A DNA stretch of 64,000 bases from Acidocella facilis ATCC 35904. GTDB lineage: Bacteria > Pseudomonadota > Alphaproteobacteria > Acetobacterales > Acetobacteraceae. The position numbers were made by a program, and so were the translations under genes. Shown here piece after piece: positions 8,583 through 17,065 of this stretch. The stretch is taken from assembly GCF_000687875.1 (NCBI RefSeq), contig NZ_JHYG01000003.1, positions 62,001 to 126,000 of the forward strand, read 5' to 3'. Within the stretch, counting starts at the first letter, position 1. Every line of letters starts with the position of its first letter. The notes under the pieces were generated by a model, which worked only from the letters and a program-made list of their open reading frames with translations, searched no databases and was not told the origin of the DNA.

Positions 8583-9803
8583 TCAGAGATAGCTGAACAG
8601 GCTCAGGCTTTGCGCGCTGGCGAAGCTTTTCATCGCCGCCTGCATGGCGGTCATCGTCTGTTCCAGCGTGGTGATGGCGGCGGGCATGTTGACCCCGGTG
8701 GCGCTGTTGACGGCTGCCTGCGCCGCGGTCTGCTGGGTGGTATCGCCGGTCGAGGCATTGGCGAGGGCTTGCAGCGTCACCCCGTTCTGCGCCTGCGCGG
8801 TGGTCACGGATTGCTGATATTGCGCCAGCGTGCCGAGGCTTTGATTCAGAATCTGCCGGGTCTGCGCCACCTGCGCCGGGGTGGAGGTGGTGCTGGCCAG
8901 GGTCGAGGCGATTTGTTGCAGCAGCGCGAAGGCGGTTTGCGGCCGCGCCGGCGCGATGGTGAAGCTGTCCCCGTTCGCCGGCTGGCCGGTGATCTCATAA
9001 TTCACCCCGGCCAGCTGCAGGCTGGTCTGGCCGGTGCCGTTGCTGACCAGCGTGCCGGTGGCCAAGCTGCTGCCGCCCTGCGTCGCGCTATAGGTGGTGG
9101 CGCCCGTCGCGGAGACCGCGAAGCTGACCGTGATCGAGGCGCTGCCCTGCTGGAAGGCGTTGGCGGCGCCGGCATTCACCAGCCCTTGCTGCAGGATCTC
9201 CCCGGTGCCGGTATTGGCGCTGGCGGCACTGACATACGAGATGCCGTCCCCGCTCAAGGCGGAGGTGAAAACCTGGCCATTGACCAGCGTGTTCGCCGTC
9301 TGCCCGGTGCTGATGCTGGCCTGGCTCTGCCCGCCATCGCCATAATAGGAGATGGTGCCGCTGGCATTGGGCTGGAACGGGGCCAGCGTGCTGCGCGAGC
9401 CGCCGAACAGATAATTCCCGTTCGGCCCGACACTATTGCCCAGCGCCAGCAATTGCAGCCCGGCACTTTGCACCTGCGAGGCCAGCGCCCCGAGATTCTG
9501 TGTGCTGGTGCTGCCGTTCAGCGCCTGCAGCATGATCGATTGCACATTATCCAGCAGCGTGTTGGTGGCGCTGTAAGCGTTGTTGGCGGCGCCGAGCTGG
9601 GTCTGGATCGAGGCCTGGGCGGTATTGTCGTTATTGAGCCGGCTGATCTGATCCGTGGCCAGCGCCGCGGTTTCATAGGCGGCCGGATTCTGTGAGGGCG
9701 TCTGCACCGCCTGGCCGGTGGAAATCTGCTGCTGCAGCGTGTTTATCTGCGCTTCCTGGGCGCTCAGATTGGCGATGAAATTGCTGTAGAAGGCGGTATT
9801 CAT
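8583..9803 (-). CDS. flgL: Hook-filament junction protein FlgL (HAP3)
   Basis: A 406-aa FlgL, the second junction protein between hook and flagellin filament. The N-terminus is flagellin-like (SAQEAQINTLQQQISTGQAV, QTPSQNPAAYETAALATDQI), with the STG-x-x-v-x-x-p-s-x-n-P pattern of the family. The C-terminus ends in a D0-type helix, AAITTLEQTMTAMQAAMKSF then LSLFSYL. The middle is Ser/Thr/Ala-rich. It lies 12 bp downstream of fliJ. FlgK, its usual neighbour, is instead on the plus strand (31035-32969), so the two junction proteins belong to different operons here. Confidence 0.9.
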   Translation of the reverse strand: MNTAFYSNFIANLSAQEAQINTLQQQISTGQAVQTPSQNPAAYETAALATDQISRLNNDNTAQASIQTQLGAANNAYSATNTLLDNVQSIMLQALNGSTSTQNLGALASQVQSAGLQLLALGNSVGPNGNYLFGGSRSTLAPFQPNASGTISYYGDGGQSQASISTGQTANTLVNGQVFTSALSGDGISYVSAASANTGTGEILQQGLVNAGAANAFQQGSASITVSFAVSATGATTYSATQGGSSLATGTLVSNGTGQTSLQLAGVNYEITGQPANGDSFTIAPARPQTAFALLQQIASTLASTTSTPAQVAQTRQILNQSLGTLAQYQQSVTTAQAQNGVTLQALANASTGDTTQQTAAQAAVNSATGVNMPAAITTLEQTMTAMQAAMKSFASAQSLSLFSYL

Positions 9804-9815
9804 GGCGGATTCCCT

Positions 9816-10238
9816 TCAGATCAACGGGGCGGCGGGGCGATGGGGCTGGTTGCGCGCGGCGCGCTCCAGGGCGGCGCGCAGCGCCTGGGCGCGGCTTTGG
9901 TCGAGCCGCGCGCGCAGCCGCTCGCGCTTGGCGCGCTGGATGGCCAGCGCGGTGGCGGCCTCGTTCACCCGCTCCCGCGCCGTGGCGAGGCTGGCGGCCA
10001 GCTGCAGCGCGGCATCCTGGGCGCGCAGGCTGAACAGCCCGGCGCGCTGCGCCTCGGCGGCGGCGATCACGGCGCCGTCTCGCCAGCCCGCCGTCAGCCG
10101 CGCCTGATAGGCCGCCAGCACCTGGCTTTGCCCTTCCAGATGCCGCATCGCGTGCAGGGCCTGGCTCAGCGCCGCCTCCAGGGCGCGCTCCTCGGCGGCG
10201 GCCAGCAGATCCAGCTTTTCCAGTGTGCCGAGCTTCAT
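9816..10238 (-). CDS. fliJ: FliJ, export ATPase stalk protein
   Basis: A 140-aa, almost wholly helical, Ala/Arg/Gln-rich coiled-coil protein. FliJ inserts into the FliI hexamer like a rotary-ATPase stalk and links it to FlhA. The gene starts within the fliI stop (4-bp overlap), the standard fliH-fliI-fliJ order. The pattern LGTLEKLDLLAAAEERALEA at the N-terminus and the heptad-rich RERVNEAATALAIQRAKRER towards the C-terminus fit FliJ. Sequence conservation in this family is low, so the call depends mainly on synteny and the coiled coil. Confidence 0.8.
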   Translation of the reverse strand: MKLGTLEKLDLLAAAEERALEAALSQALHAMRHLEGQSQVLAAYQARLTAGWRDGAVIAAAEAQRAGLFSLRAQDAALQLAASLATARERVNEAATALAIQRAKRERLRARLDQSRAQALRAALERAARNQPHRPAAPLI

Positions 10239-11572
10239 GGCGCCTCTCCGAACACGGCGCGCAGCCGCGCCAGCGCCTCATCCAACCCGACCGGCATTTC
10301 CGCCTCCTGGCGCAGCAGCGCTTCCATCGCCGGGGCGCGCTGCAACGCTTCGTCCAGCAGCGCGTCGCGTCCGGGCGCATAGACACCGAGATCGATAATG
10401 TCCTGCTTTTCCGCCCTTCGTGCCCACAGCCCGCGAAACCGCGCGGCGAGGCGCAGATGCTCGGGCGAAACCAGGCTCGGCATCGGCCGCGAGAGCGAGG
10501 CGGCAACATCGATGGGCGGATAGATCGCCGCCTCCGCCATGGCGCGGGAGAGCACGATATGCCCGTCCAGGATCGCCCGCGCGGTATCCGCCACCGGATC
10601 GCCGACATGGTCGTCCCCCTCCACCAGCACGGTATGGATGGCGGTGATCGAGCCCTGGCCCGGCCCGCCGGTGCCGGCGCGCTCCGCATAGGCGGAGAGG
10701 GCGCCGAACACCGAGGGCGGATAGCCGCGCGTCGCCGGCGGCTCGCCCGCCGCCAGGCCGATTTCGCGCAGCGCCATCGCCAGCCGGGTCAGGCTGTCCA
10801 CCAGCAGCAGCACATGCTGCCCTTGCGCCCGCAGCGACTCGGCAATGGCGGCGGCGCGAAACGCGCCATGGGCGCGGGCCAAAGCGGTATCATCCGCCGG
10901 AGAGGCGATGACGACGCTGCGCGCCAGCGCCTCGCCCAGATGATCCTCGATGAATTCCCGGATTTCCCGGCCGCGCTCGCCGATCATCGCCAGCACCACC
11001 GCATCCGCGCGCGCATGCCGGGCGATCATCCCGAGCAACGTGGTTTTGCCCACGCCCGAGCCCGCAAACAGCCCGATGCGCATGCCCCGCCCGAGCGTGG
11101 TCAGCGCGTTGAGGGTGGCCACCCCGGTATCGAACGGGGTTTCGATCCGCGCGCGCTGCATCGGGTTGATGGTCTGGCCGCGCATCGGCCAGGGTGTTTC
11201 CAGCAGCGGCGGCGCCGTGCCATCCAAAGGCTGGCCGCGCGCATCCAGTATCCGGCCGAGCAAAGCCGGCCCGGTCATCACCGCCAGCGGCCCCGCCTCC
11301 ACCCGCGCGCGGGCGCCGCGCAGAATGCCGCGCGGCCCCTGCTCGGCCATCGCCAGCAGGCTGTCGCGGTCAAAGCCAATAATTTCCGCGCTCGCCTCGC
11401 CATCTTGCTGCTCGATCAGGCAACGCGCCCCCACCGGCGCTTCCAGCCCGCCCAGCCGCAGCACCTCGCCGCTGGCCTGCAGCACCCGGCCATAGCGATG
11501 GATGGTGGGCTGCGCCAAGGCATGGCGCAGCCGCGCCTGGGTGCGCTCCCGGATGCTGTCCAGCGCGATCAT
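10235..11572 (-). CDS. fliI: Flagellar export ATPase FliI
   Basis: A 445-aa FliI, the hexameric ATPase that powers unloading of export substrates. It has the Walker A motif GLFAGSGVGKTTLLG, the Walker B region HVLLLVDSLTRLAMALREIG, and the F1-beta-like segment ATRGYPPSVFGALSAYAERAG. Start: ATG at 11572 (MIALDSIRERTQ) overlaps the fliH stop (ATGA). An in-frame extension further upstream reads through fliH sequence and was not used. Cytoplasmic, working with FliH and FliJ encoded on either side. Confidence 0.95.
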   Translation of the reverse strand: MIALDSIRERTQARLRHALAQPTIHRYGRVLQASGEVLRLGGLEAPVGARCLIEQQDGEASAEIIGFDRDSLLAMAEQGPRGILRGARARVEAGPLAVMTGPALLGRILDARGQPLDGTAPPLLETPWPMRGQTINPMQRARIETPFDTGVATLNALTTLGRGMRIGLFAGSGVGKTTLLGMIARHARADAVVLAMIGERGREIREFIEDHLGEALARSVVIASPADDTALARAHGAFRAAAIAESLRAQGQHVLLLVDSLTRLAMALREIGLAAGEPPATRGYPPSVFGALSAYAERAGTGGPGQGSITAIHTVLVEGDDHVGDPVADTARAILDGHIVLSRAMAEAAIYPPIDVAASLSRPMPSLVSPEHLRLAARFRGLWARRAEKQDIIDLGVYAPGRDALLDEALQRAPAMEALLRQEAEMPVGLDEALARLRAVFGEAP

Positions 11573-12219
11573 GCGCCCGCCTCGCCCGGCAAGGCCAACG
11601 CCGCGCGCAAGGCCGTGAAGCGTTGTTCCAGCCGCGCATCCCACTGCGTGGCGGCGGCCCCGTCCTCGCCGATCAGCTCGGCCAGGGCGCCGCCGGGGGG
11701 GATGCTGTCATCCGCCACCAGCTCGGTCCCGGCGGCTTCGGGGAGGTTGGCCACCCCGTCGAAATCCAAAGGATTGAGCCGCAGACGCAATTTTTGCCCC
11801 GGCGCCATGCCGGCGGCGGCCTCCCGCAGCAAGCTTTCGACCAGCCCGGCCAGCTCGGCGCGCGCCTGGCCGCTTTCCCCGCCTGCGATATGGCGGGCGA
11901 GCAGGAACCCCATTTCCAGCACCAGCCCGGCCAGCTCCTGCTCTTTCTGCGCCAAGGGCGCCGCCAGCTGCGCCCCGGCCTGGTGCAAGGCGGCCAAGGC
12001 CTGGGCCAGCTGCGCGCGTTCGGCCGCCAGCGCCGCCTGCGCCTCTGCCAGCCCCGCCGCCTTGGCTTCGGCCAGGGCGCCCTCCCGCAGCTTGGCGATC
12101 TCTTGCCGCACCCGGCGCTGCAGCTCCGCCTCCTGGGCCGCGCGGTCCGCCGTTTCCTGCGCCAGCACGGTCTGTATGAAGGCCGCCTTGCGCGCGCGTG
12201 AGGGCACCACGAAGCTCAT
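11569..12219 (-). CDS. fliH: FliH, regulator of the export ATPase
   Basis: A 216-aa FliH. FliH dimers hold FliI near the C ring through FliN and restrain its ATPase activity. The sequence has a helical, charged N-terminal half with long Ala/Glu/Gln heptads (residues about 20-95, including RQEIAKLREGALAEAKAAG) and a V-ATPase-E-like C-terminal half (LESLLREAAAGMAPGQKLRLRLNP, quoted in part). It overlaps the upstream small membrane-protein gene and fliI by 4 bp each. Since FliN is here fused to FliM, the FliH-FliN contact would be made with the fusion protein. Confidence 0.85.
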   Translation of the reverse strand: MSFVVPSRARKAAFIQTVLAQETADRAAQEAELQRRVRQEIAKLREGALAEAKAAGLAEAQAALAAERAQLAQALAALHQAGAQLAAPLAQKEQELAGLVLEMGFLLARHIAGGESGQARAELAGLVESLLREAAAGMAPGQKLRLRLNPLDFDGVANLPEAAGTELVADDSIPPGGALAELIGEDGAAATQWDARLEQRFTALRAALALPGEAGA

Positions 12220-12488
12220 GGATCAGCCCCGCCCTGGTCGGGGCCGCGCGCATCGGCGATCAACAGCCTCAGCCCTTGGCCGGTCAGTTTCAGCAGCGGG
12301 CCGAGCAGCGCCAGCCCAGCGCGGGTCAGCAGCGCCACCGCCAGCGCCCCCAGCCCCCACGCGCCGACCAGCCCGGGATTGGCGAAGCTTCCCGGCTCAT
12401 GCGTCGCCGCCCAAGAGGTCATCGCCGCCAGGCTGAGCCAGACCGGGCTGAACAGCTTGCTGGCTTTCGGGGGTTTCGCTTTGGCCAT
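12216..12488 (-). CDS. Small membrane protein of the flagellar operon, unknown function
   Basis: A 90-aa protein between motB and fliH, 5 bp from the former and overlapping the latter by 4 bp, so it is certainly in the operon. The N-terminus is basic (KAKPPKASK). There are two hydrophobic stretches, around residues 14-28 (SPVWLSLAAMTSWAA) and 38-65 (LVGAWGLGALAVALLTRAGL, then LALLGPLL), suggesting one or two membrane helices. The C-terminus is charged. I do not recognise a family. Its place suggests a stator or export-apparatus accessory, but no motif supports that. Confidence 0.65.
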   Translation of the reverse strand: MAKAKPPKASKLFSPVWLSLAAMTSWAATHEPGSFANPGLVGAWGLGALAVALLTRAGLALLGPLLKLTGQGLRLLIADARGPDQGGADP

Positions 12489-12493
12489 GGGCT

Positions 12494-13360
12494 TTACCCT
12501 TTGCCCGCGCCGGGAGCCGGGCCGGCGCCGGGAATTGTGCCGAGGCTGGGCGCGGCGCCGGTATCGCCGGCCGGGTCCGGCGCATGCACCACCACCACCA
12601 CGCGCCGGTTCTGCGCGCGCCCGGCATCGTTCGCATTGCTGGCCACCGGCGAGAACTCGCCGAACCCCTCCGCCGCCAGCGCGTTGCCCGGCACGCCATT
12701 GGCGGCGAACAGCGACACCACGGCGACCGCGCGCTCCGCCGAGAGCGACCAGTTGGAGGGAAACTGCGCCGTGGAGATCGGCTGGTTATCCGTATAGCCC
12801 TCGACGGTGACGCGAAATCCAGGAGGCAGATGGGTCAGTCCGGTGCCGACCTTGGCCAACAGGCTGGCGGCGGCGGGTTTCAGCGTCGCGGCGCCGGAAT
12901 CGAACAGCACCGAGGCATCGAGCTGGATGGTCAGCGTCAGCGGCGTGCTGGTCATGCTGACCTCATGCGCATCCGTCATCGGCTGAAAGACCTTTTGCAA
13001 TTGCATTTGCAGCGCCTGCAGGGCTTTCATTTCTGCATCGAGCTGCTTGGTCATGCTCTGCGGCAGTTTCGTGGCGGCGCGTGGCGGTGCCTCGATCCTT
13101 TGCGGAATCGGCGAGACATTATGCTGCAACACCCCGCGCGACCCCGAGGGCGGCTCCACGATCGCCGGTGGATTGCCATGAAATGCCTGGATGAAGGCCA
13201 TGGCGATCTCGTCTTCCTTGTGATGATTGCGGGTGGAGGAGGCATAAAGCACCACGAAGGTCGCCAGTAGCAGCGTCACCAGATCCGCATAGGAGATCAC
13301 CCAGCGCTCGTGATTGGCGTGGCCTTCCTCTTTCTTCTTTTTCGGGGGCAGCAGCGCCAT
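12494..13360 (-). CDS. motB: Stator protein MotB
   Basis: A 288-aa MotB. It forms the proton-conducting stator with MotA and anchors it to peptidoglycan. The single membrane helix VISYADLVTLLLATFVVLYA carries the essential proton-binding Asp26 in the YADL motif. The C-terminal OmpA-like domain (about residues 150-265) has VTVEGYTDNQPISTAQFPSN, WSLSAERAVAVV and AEGFGEFSPVASN, followed by QNRRVVVVV, with the family's peptidoglycan-binding Asp and Arg. The N-terminus (KKKKEEGHANHERW) is typical. The gene is 2 bp downstream of motA. Confidence 0.95.
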   Translation of the reverse strand: MALLPPKKKKEEGHANHERWVISYADLVTLLLATFVVLYASSTRNHHKEDEIAMAFIQAFHGNPPAIVEPPSGSRGVLQHNVSPIPQRIEAPPRAATKLPQSMTKQLDAEMKALQALQMQLQKVFQPMTDAHEVSMTSTPLTLTIQLDASVLFDSGAATLKPAAASLLAKVGTGLTHLPPGFRVTVEGYTDNQPISTAQFPSNWSLSAERAVAVVSLFAANGVPGNALAAEGFGEFSPVASNANDAGRAQNRRVVVVVHAPDPAGDTGAAPSLGTIPGAGPAPGAGKG

Positions 13361-13362
13361 GG

Positions 13363-14169
13363 TCAGGCCGCCTGCGAGGCGCCGTCCGGCGCCGCTTCCG
13401 TGGTCTCGTCTTTCGCCTTAGCCTTGCTTTTCTCCTCATGGAGGAAATTCTTCAGCGTCTGGCGAATGATGATGCCGGGCTTGCCCTCCGCCAGCAGGAT
13501 GAACCCTTGAATGACGACCACACGCTCCTGCGCCAGCTCCTTGCTGATCGCCTTCAGCCGCGCCCCCAGCGGCAGCGCGATCAGATTGGCGAAGCCGACA
13601 CCATAGACGGTGGCGATAAAGGCGGTGGCGATGCCAGCGCCCAGCAACTCCGGATGGTTCAGCTCCATCATCACATGGATCAGCCCCATCACCGCGCCCA
13701 TGACGCCGACAGTGGGGGAATAGCCGCCGATCGCCTCCCAGAAATGCCCAGGCAGTTCCTGGGCATGATCCTTCTGCTCGGCGGCGGCGGTCAGCATCGC
13801 GGCGAATTCCTCGGGCGGGGTGTTGTCCACGATCATCTGTAGGCCCTGGCGCTGAAAATCGTCGGCGATGTTCGGAATTTCCGCCTCCAGCGCCAGCGTG
13901 CCGGCGGCGCGGGCCTTGGCCGACCATTCCGCCACCTGTTCGATATAAGCGTGCAGATCGATCCGCGGCGGCTTGGCAATCCACATCACCGCCTTGAAAC
14001 ATTTTCCGAACGCGCCAAAGCCGAATTGCAGCGCGCAGGCGGACGCGGAGCCGCACATCACGATGATGAAGGCGGTGAGATTGAGCAGCGAGCCGATCGG
14101 CACATGATCCGACAGCGCGCCACCAACGACGACGAGAATGCCGAGAAACAGCGTGACGAGGTTGATCAA
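13363..14169 (-). CDS. motA: Stator protein MotA
   Basis: A 268-aa MotA, the four-helix stator subunit that presses on FliG in the C ring. It has the two conserved proline-bearing regions, GGYSPTVGVMGAVMGLIHVM and ATVYGVGFANLIALPLGARL, and the cytoplasmic segment with the charged Arg...Glu pair (KARAAGTLALEAEIP). The C-terminal tail is Lys/Glu/Ala-rich. It overlaps fliA by 4 bp upstream and precedes motB, so stator genes are embedded in the C-ring/export operon rather than standing alone. Confidence 0.94.
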   Translation of the reverse strand: MINLVTLFLGILVVVGGALSDHVPIGSLLNLTAFIIVMCGSASACALQFGFGAFGKCFKAVMWIAKPPRIDLHAYIEQVAEWSAKARAAGTLALEAEIPNIADDFQRQGLQMIVDNTPPEEFAAMLTAAAEQKDHAQELPGHFWEAIGGYSPTVGVMGAVMGLIHVMMELNHPELLGAGIATAFIATVYGVGFANLIALPLGARLKAISKELAQERVVVIQGFILLAEGKPGIIIRQTLKNFLHEEKSKAKAKDETTEAAPDGASQAA

Positions 14170-14729
14170 GGCATGGTCTCTCCGCTTTGAGCCGCATTCA
14201 TGTGGGTGCCCAGCAGCTCCAGCGCGCGCTTGCGCAGCCGCGAGGCATAGCCCTCGCTGATATCCAACACCGCCGCGATTTCCCGATTATTAAGGTCGTT
14301 GTAAAAATGCAGCGCCAGGATGCGATATTCCAATTCCGGTAAGGTTTTCAGTGCCGCCACCAGCAGCGTGTAATTGTCGGTCCGCGCGAGCAGGGAGAGC
14401 GGGTCCACCTGGCCGTAGGAATCCTCCTGCACGGTGTTTTCCATCACCTCCGGCGCCAGCACCGCCTCGTCGCGCCGGCGCGCCCCTTCGCGGCGCAGCC
14501 CATCGATCATCGCGCCTTTGATCCGCCGCGACGCGAAGGCCTGAAATGCCACGCCATGCGACGGATCGAAGCGCTGCGAGGCTTCCATCATCCCCACCGC
14601 GCCCCATTGCAGCATCTCGTCCAGATCCGCCCAGGGCATGCGGGCTTTCAGCAGCAGCGCCATGCGCTTGATCCAGTCGCCGTACAGTGAGGTCAGGGCT
14701 TTATGGTCGGGCGGGCTCTGGTCAGGCAT
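14166..14729 (-). CDS. fliA: Flagellar sigma factor FliA (sigma-28)
   Basis: A 187-aa sigma-70 family protein of the FliA class. Region 2 is clear (DLDEMLQWGAVGMMEASQRF, then FQAFASRRIKGAMIDGLRRE). Region 4 has LPELEYRILALHFYNDLNNR and the helix-turn-helix REIAAVLDISEGYASRLRKR. It is some 50 residues shorter than the enterobacterial protein, mostly through a reduced region 3. It would direct late genes such as fliC and is the target of FlgM (641-943). Many alphaproteobacteria with flagella use sigma-54 or CtrA cascades instead, so this pair is informative about the lineage. Confidence 0.88.
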   Translation of the reverse strand: MPDQSPPDHKALTSLYGDWIKRMALLLKARMPWADLDEMLQWGAVGMMEASQRFDPSHGVAFQAFASRRIKGAMIDGLRREGARRRDEAVLAPEVMENTVQEDSYGQVDPLSLLARTDNYTLLVAALKTLPELEYRILALHFYNDLNNREIAAVLDISEGYASRLRKRALELLGTHMNAAQSGETMP

Positions 14730-16809
14730 GGGCGGGGGCGGGCTCCGCGGTATGCACCACCTGCAGCTTCATCGTTTCGGGAATTTCCTCCAGCGCGATC
14801 ACCGGGATCACCCCGTTCAGGCATTTCGCCACGGCGCGGCGCATCGGCCCTTGCACCACCAGCACCGGCTTGGCGCCGCGCGCGCGCATCGCCTTCGCCG
14901 CCTGCTCCCCGGCCTGGCGCAGATGGGTGGCGATCTCCGCCTCCACCTCGCTTGCCCCCTCGCGCGCGCTGCGCAGGGATTTGCTGACCAGCTCCTCAAG
15001 CTTCGGCTGCAGCACCGCCACCCGCAAGGCCGGCTCCGGCCCGGTGAACTGGCTGACGATGAAACGCCCGATCCGCAACCGGACCGAGGCGAGCAATTTT
15101 TCCGGGTCCTTCTGGCCGCTATCGCTGCCTTCCACCAGGGCTTCGGCAATGCGCTCGAAATCGCGCACCGGCACCTCTTCGGCGAGCAGCCCCTGGCAGA
15201 CCTGGCGGACCAGCCCGACGGACAGCCCCGCCCGCAAATCCTCAGCCAGGCGCGGCGTGGTTTCCGCCAGCCGGGTCATCAGCCCTTCCACCTGCGGGCG
15301 GCCCAGCAGCTCGGCGCCATAGCGCTTCAGCACCTCGGCGAAATGGGTGGCGATGGCGCTGGCCGCGTCCACCACCGTGTAGCCCAGCTCCTCCGCCTGC
15401 GGGATCGCGCCATGCGGGATCCACACCGCATTCTGGCCGAAGGCCGGGTCCTTCACCGCGCGGCCGGTGGTGAGTTTCTCCACCACCATCGGGCCTTCAA
15501 TGGCGAGCCACTGGCTGGGCCAGGCCTCGCCGCCGGCAATCGCCGCGCCGCGCAATGTGAAGCGATAGCTATGCGCCGGCAGCTCGGCGGAATCACGAAT
15601 ATGCACGGCGGGCACCAGAAACCCCATGGCGCGGCCATAACGCTGGCGCACGGCGGTGAGCCGGCCGAGCAGCTTGCCCTCGCCCGCCCCCACCATCGGC
15701 GCCAGGGCAAAGCCGATATTCATGCCCAGCGGGTCAACGCCGGAGACATCGGTGAGGCTGTCCGGCTTGACCTCCGGCTTGGCATCCTCGCTCTGCTTGG
15801 CGCCGGGCTGGTCGGCGGCGTCGTCCGGCGCGGCGCGGGAGAGCCGCCAGGCGGCGAGCCCCAGCGCGCCGCCCAGCAGCAGAAACGGGATATGCGCCAT
15901 TTGCGGCACCAGCCCGATCGCCGTGGTGATCACCGCCGCGATCGCCAGCGCCTGCGGATATTTTGACAGCTGGGATTTGATCTGCCCGCCAATATCCTCG
16001 CCGGTGGCGACACGGGTGACGACCAGACCGGCGGCGACCGAGATGGTGAGCGAGGGGATCTGCGCCGCCAGCCCATCGCCCACGGTCAGCAGCGTGTAGG
16101 TGCGCGCGGCATCGCCGATCGGCAGCCCATATTGCAGCGTGCCGATGACCAGCCCGCCCAGCATATTGATGACCAGGATGATCATCGCCGCCACCACATC
16201 GCCGCGCACGAATTTCGAGGCGCCGTCCATGGCGCCGAAGAAATCCGCTTCCCGGCGGAGCATGTCGCGCCGGCGCTCGGCCGCTTGCGCGGAGAGGATG
16301 CCGGCATTGATCTCGGCATCGATCGCCATCTGCCGCCCGGGCAGACTATCCAGCATGAAACGCGCCGAAACCTCCGCCACGCGCGAGGCGCCCTTGGTGA
16401 CGACGACGAAATTGATGATGATGAGAATGACGAAGATGATGCCGCCGACAACATAATTGCCGCCGACCGCGAATTGCCCGAAGGCCTCGATCACATGCCC
16501 CGCCGCCCCCGGCCCGGTATAGCCGTTGAGCAGAATCGCCCGCGCGGTGGCGACATTCAGCGCCAGCCGCATCAAGGTGGTGGCGAGCAGGATGGAGGGG
16601 AAGGAGGAGAACTCCGCCGGCGAGCCGATATAGAGCGAGGCCCCGAGAATCACCAACCCCGCTGAAATATTCAGCGCGAACAGAAACGAGATCGCGGCCG
16701 GCGGCAGCGGCACCGCGAGCATCACCAGCACCATCAGAATGATGGCGGGGCCGGAGAGCTGGCTCGGGCTCAACAGCCCGGGGCGCGGCGCGGCGCTGGC
16801 CTCAGCCAT
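14722..16809 (-). CDS. flhA: Export gate protein FlhA
   Basis: A 695-aa FlhA. Eight N-terminal membrane helices (residues about 20-310) couple proton flow to export. The large cytoplasmic C-domain forms the nonameric substrate-docking ring. The FHIPEP loop is well preserved: TKGASRVAEVSARFMLDSLPG (quoted in part), then MAIDAEINAGILSAQAAERR and READFFGAMDGASKFVRGDV. The start chosen is ATG at 16809 (MAEASAAPRP), 8 bp inside the 3' end of the preceding fliQ. An earlier in-frame ATG at 16863 would add residues derived from fliQ sequence and was not used. Confidence 0.95.
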   Translation of the reverse strand: MAEASAAPRPGLLSPSQLSGPAIILMVLVMLAVPLPPAAISFLFALNISAGLVILGASLYIGSPAEFSSFPSILLATTLMRLALNVATARAILLNGYTGPGAAGHVIEAFGQFAVGGNYVVGGIIFVILIIINFVVVTKGASRVAEVSARFMLDSLPGRQMAIDAEINAGILSAQAAERRRDMLRREADFFGAMDGASKFVRGDVVAAMIILVINMLGGLVIGTLQYGLPIGDAARTYTLLTVGDGLAAQIPSLTISVAAGLVVTRVATGEDIGGQIKSQLSKYPQALAIAAVITTAIGLVPQMAHIPFLLLGGALGLAAWRLSRAAPDDAADQPGAKQSEDAKPEVKPDSLTDVSGVDPLGMNIGFALAPMVGAGEGKLLGRLTAVRQRYGRAMGFLVPAVHIRDSAELPAHSYRFTLRGAAIAGGEAWPSQWLAIEGPMVVEKLTTGRAVKDPAFGQNAVWIPHGAIPQAEELGYTVVDAASAIATHFAEVLKRYGAELLGRPQVEGLMTRLAETTPRLAEDLRAGLSVGLVRQVCQGLLAEEVPVRDFERIAEALVEGSDSGQKDPEKLLASVRLRIGRFIVSQFTGPEPALRVAVLQPKLEELVSKSLRSAREGASEVEAEIATHLRQAGEQAAKAMRARGAKPVLVVQGPMRRAVAKCLNGVIPVIALEEIPETMKLQVVHTAEPAPAHA

Positions 16810-17065
16810 GCAGCAATCCCGGAATCGCGTGGAACAAAGCGGTGCTGTAGCGTTCGATGCCACCCAGCATCAGCGTGCCGCCGGCGCTGATCAGCGCCGC
16901 CAGCCCGCCCAGCTTCAACACGAACGGGATTGAGGCTTCGCGCACCTGGGTCGCGGTTTGCACCAGCCCGACCGCCAGCCCGATGACCAGCATCAGCAGC
17001 AGTACCGGCCCGGCCAGTTCCGCGAAGGCCAGCCAGGCGCCGCTATTCACGCTGGCCGCATTCAT
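16802..17065 (-). CDS. fliQ: Export gate subunit FliQ, first copy
   Basis: An 87-aa protein with two membrane helices, the FliQ size and fold. The conserved loop is readable: GLVQTATQVREASIPFVLKL corresponds to the family pattern 'Q..TQ..e..l.F..K'. The usual Pro before Lys is replaced by Leu. It overlaps both the FliM-FliN gene (ATGA) and flhA. A second FliQ-like gene lies at 34449-34724 between fliP and fliR. Only one is expected, so either the gate uses two FliQ types or one copy has another role. Confidence 0.85.
   Translation of the reverse strand: MNAASVNSGAWLAFAELAGPVLLLMLVIGLAVGLVQTATQVREASIPFVLKLGGLAALISAGGTLMLGGIERYSTALFHAIPGLLHG

Noticed and set aside
6330-9695. A 1121-codon open frame on the plus strand opposite the sulfotransferase-glycosyltransferase gene
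   Set aside because: Composition is Arg/Gly/Gln/His-rich with no domain signature; the opposite strand has clear motifs and operon spacing. High-GC antisense frame.
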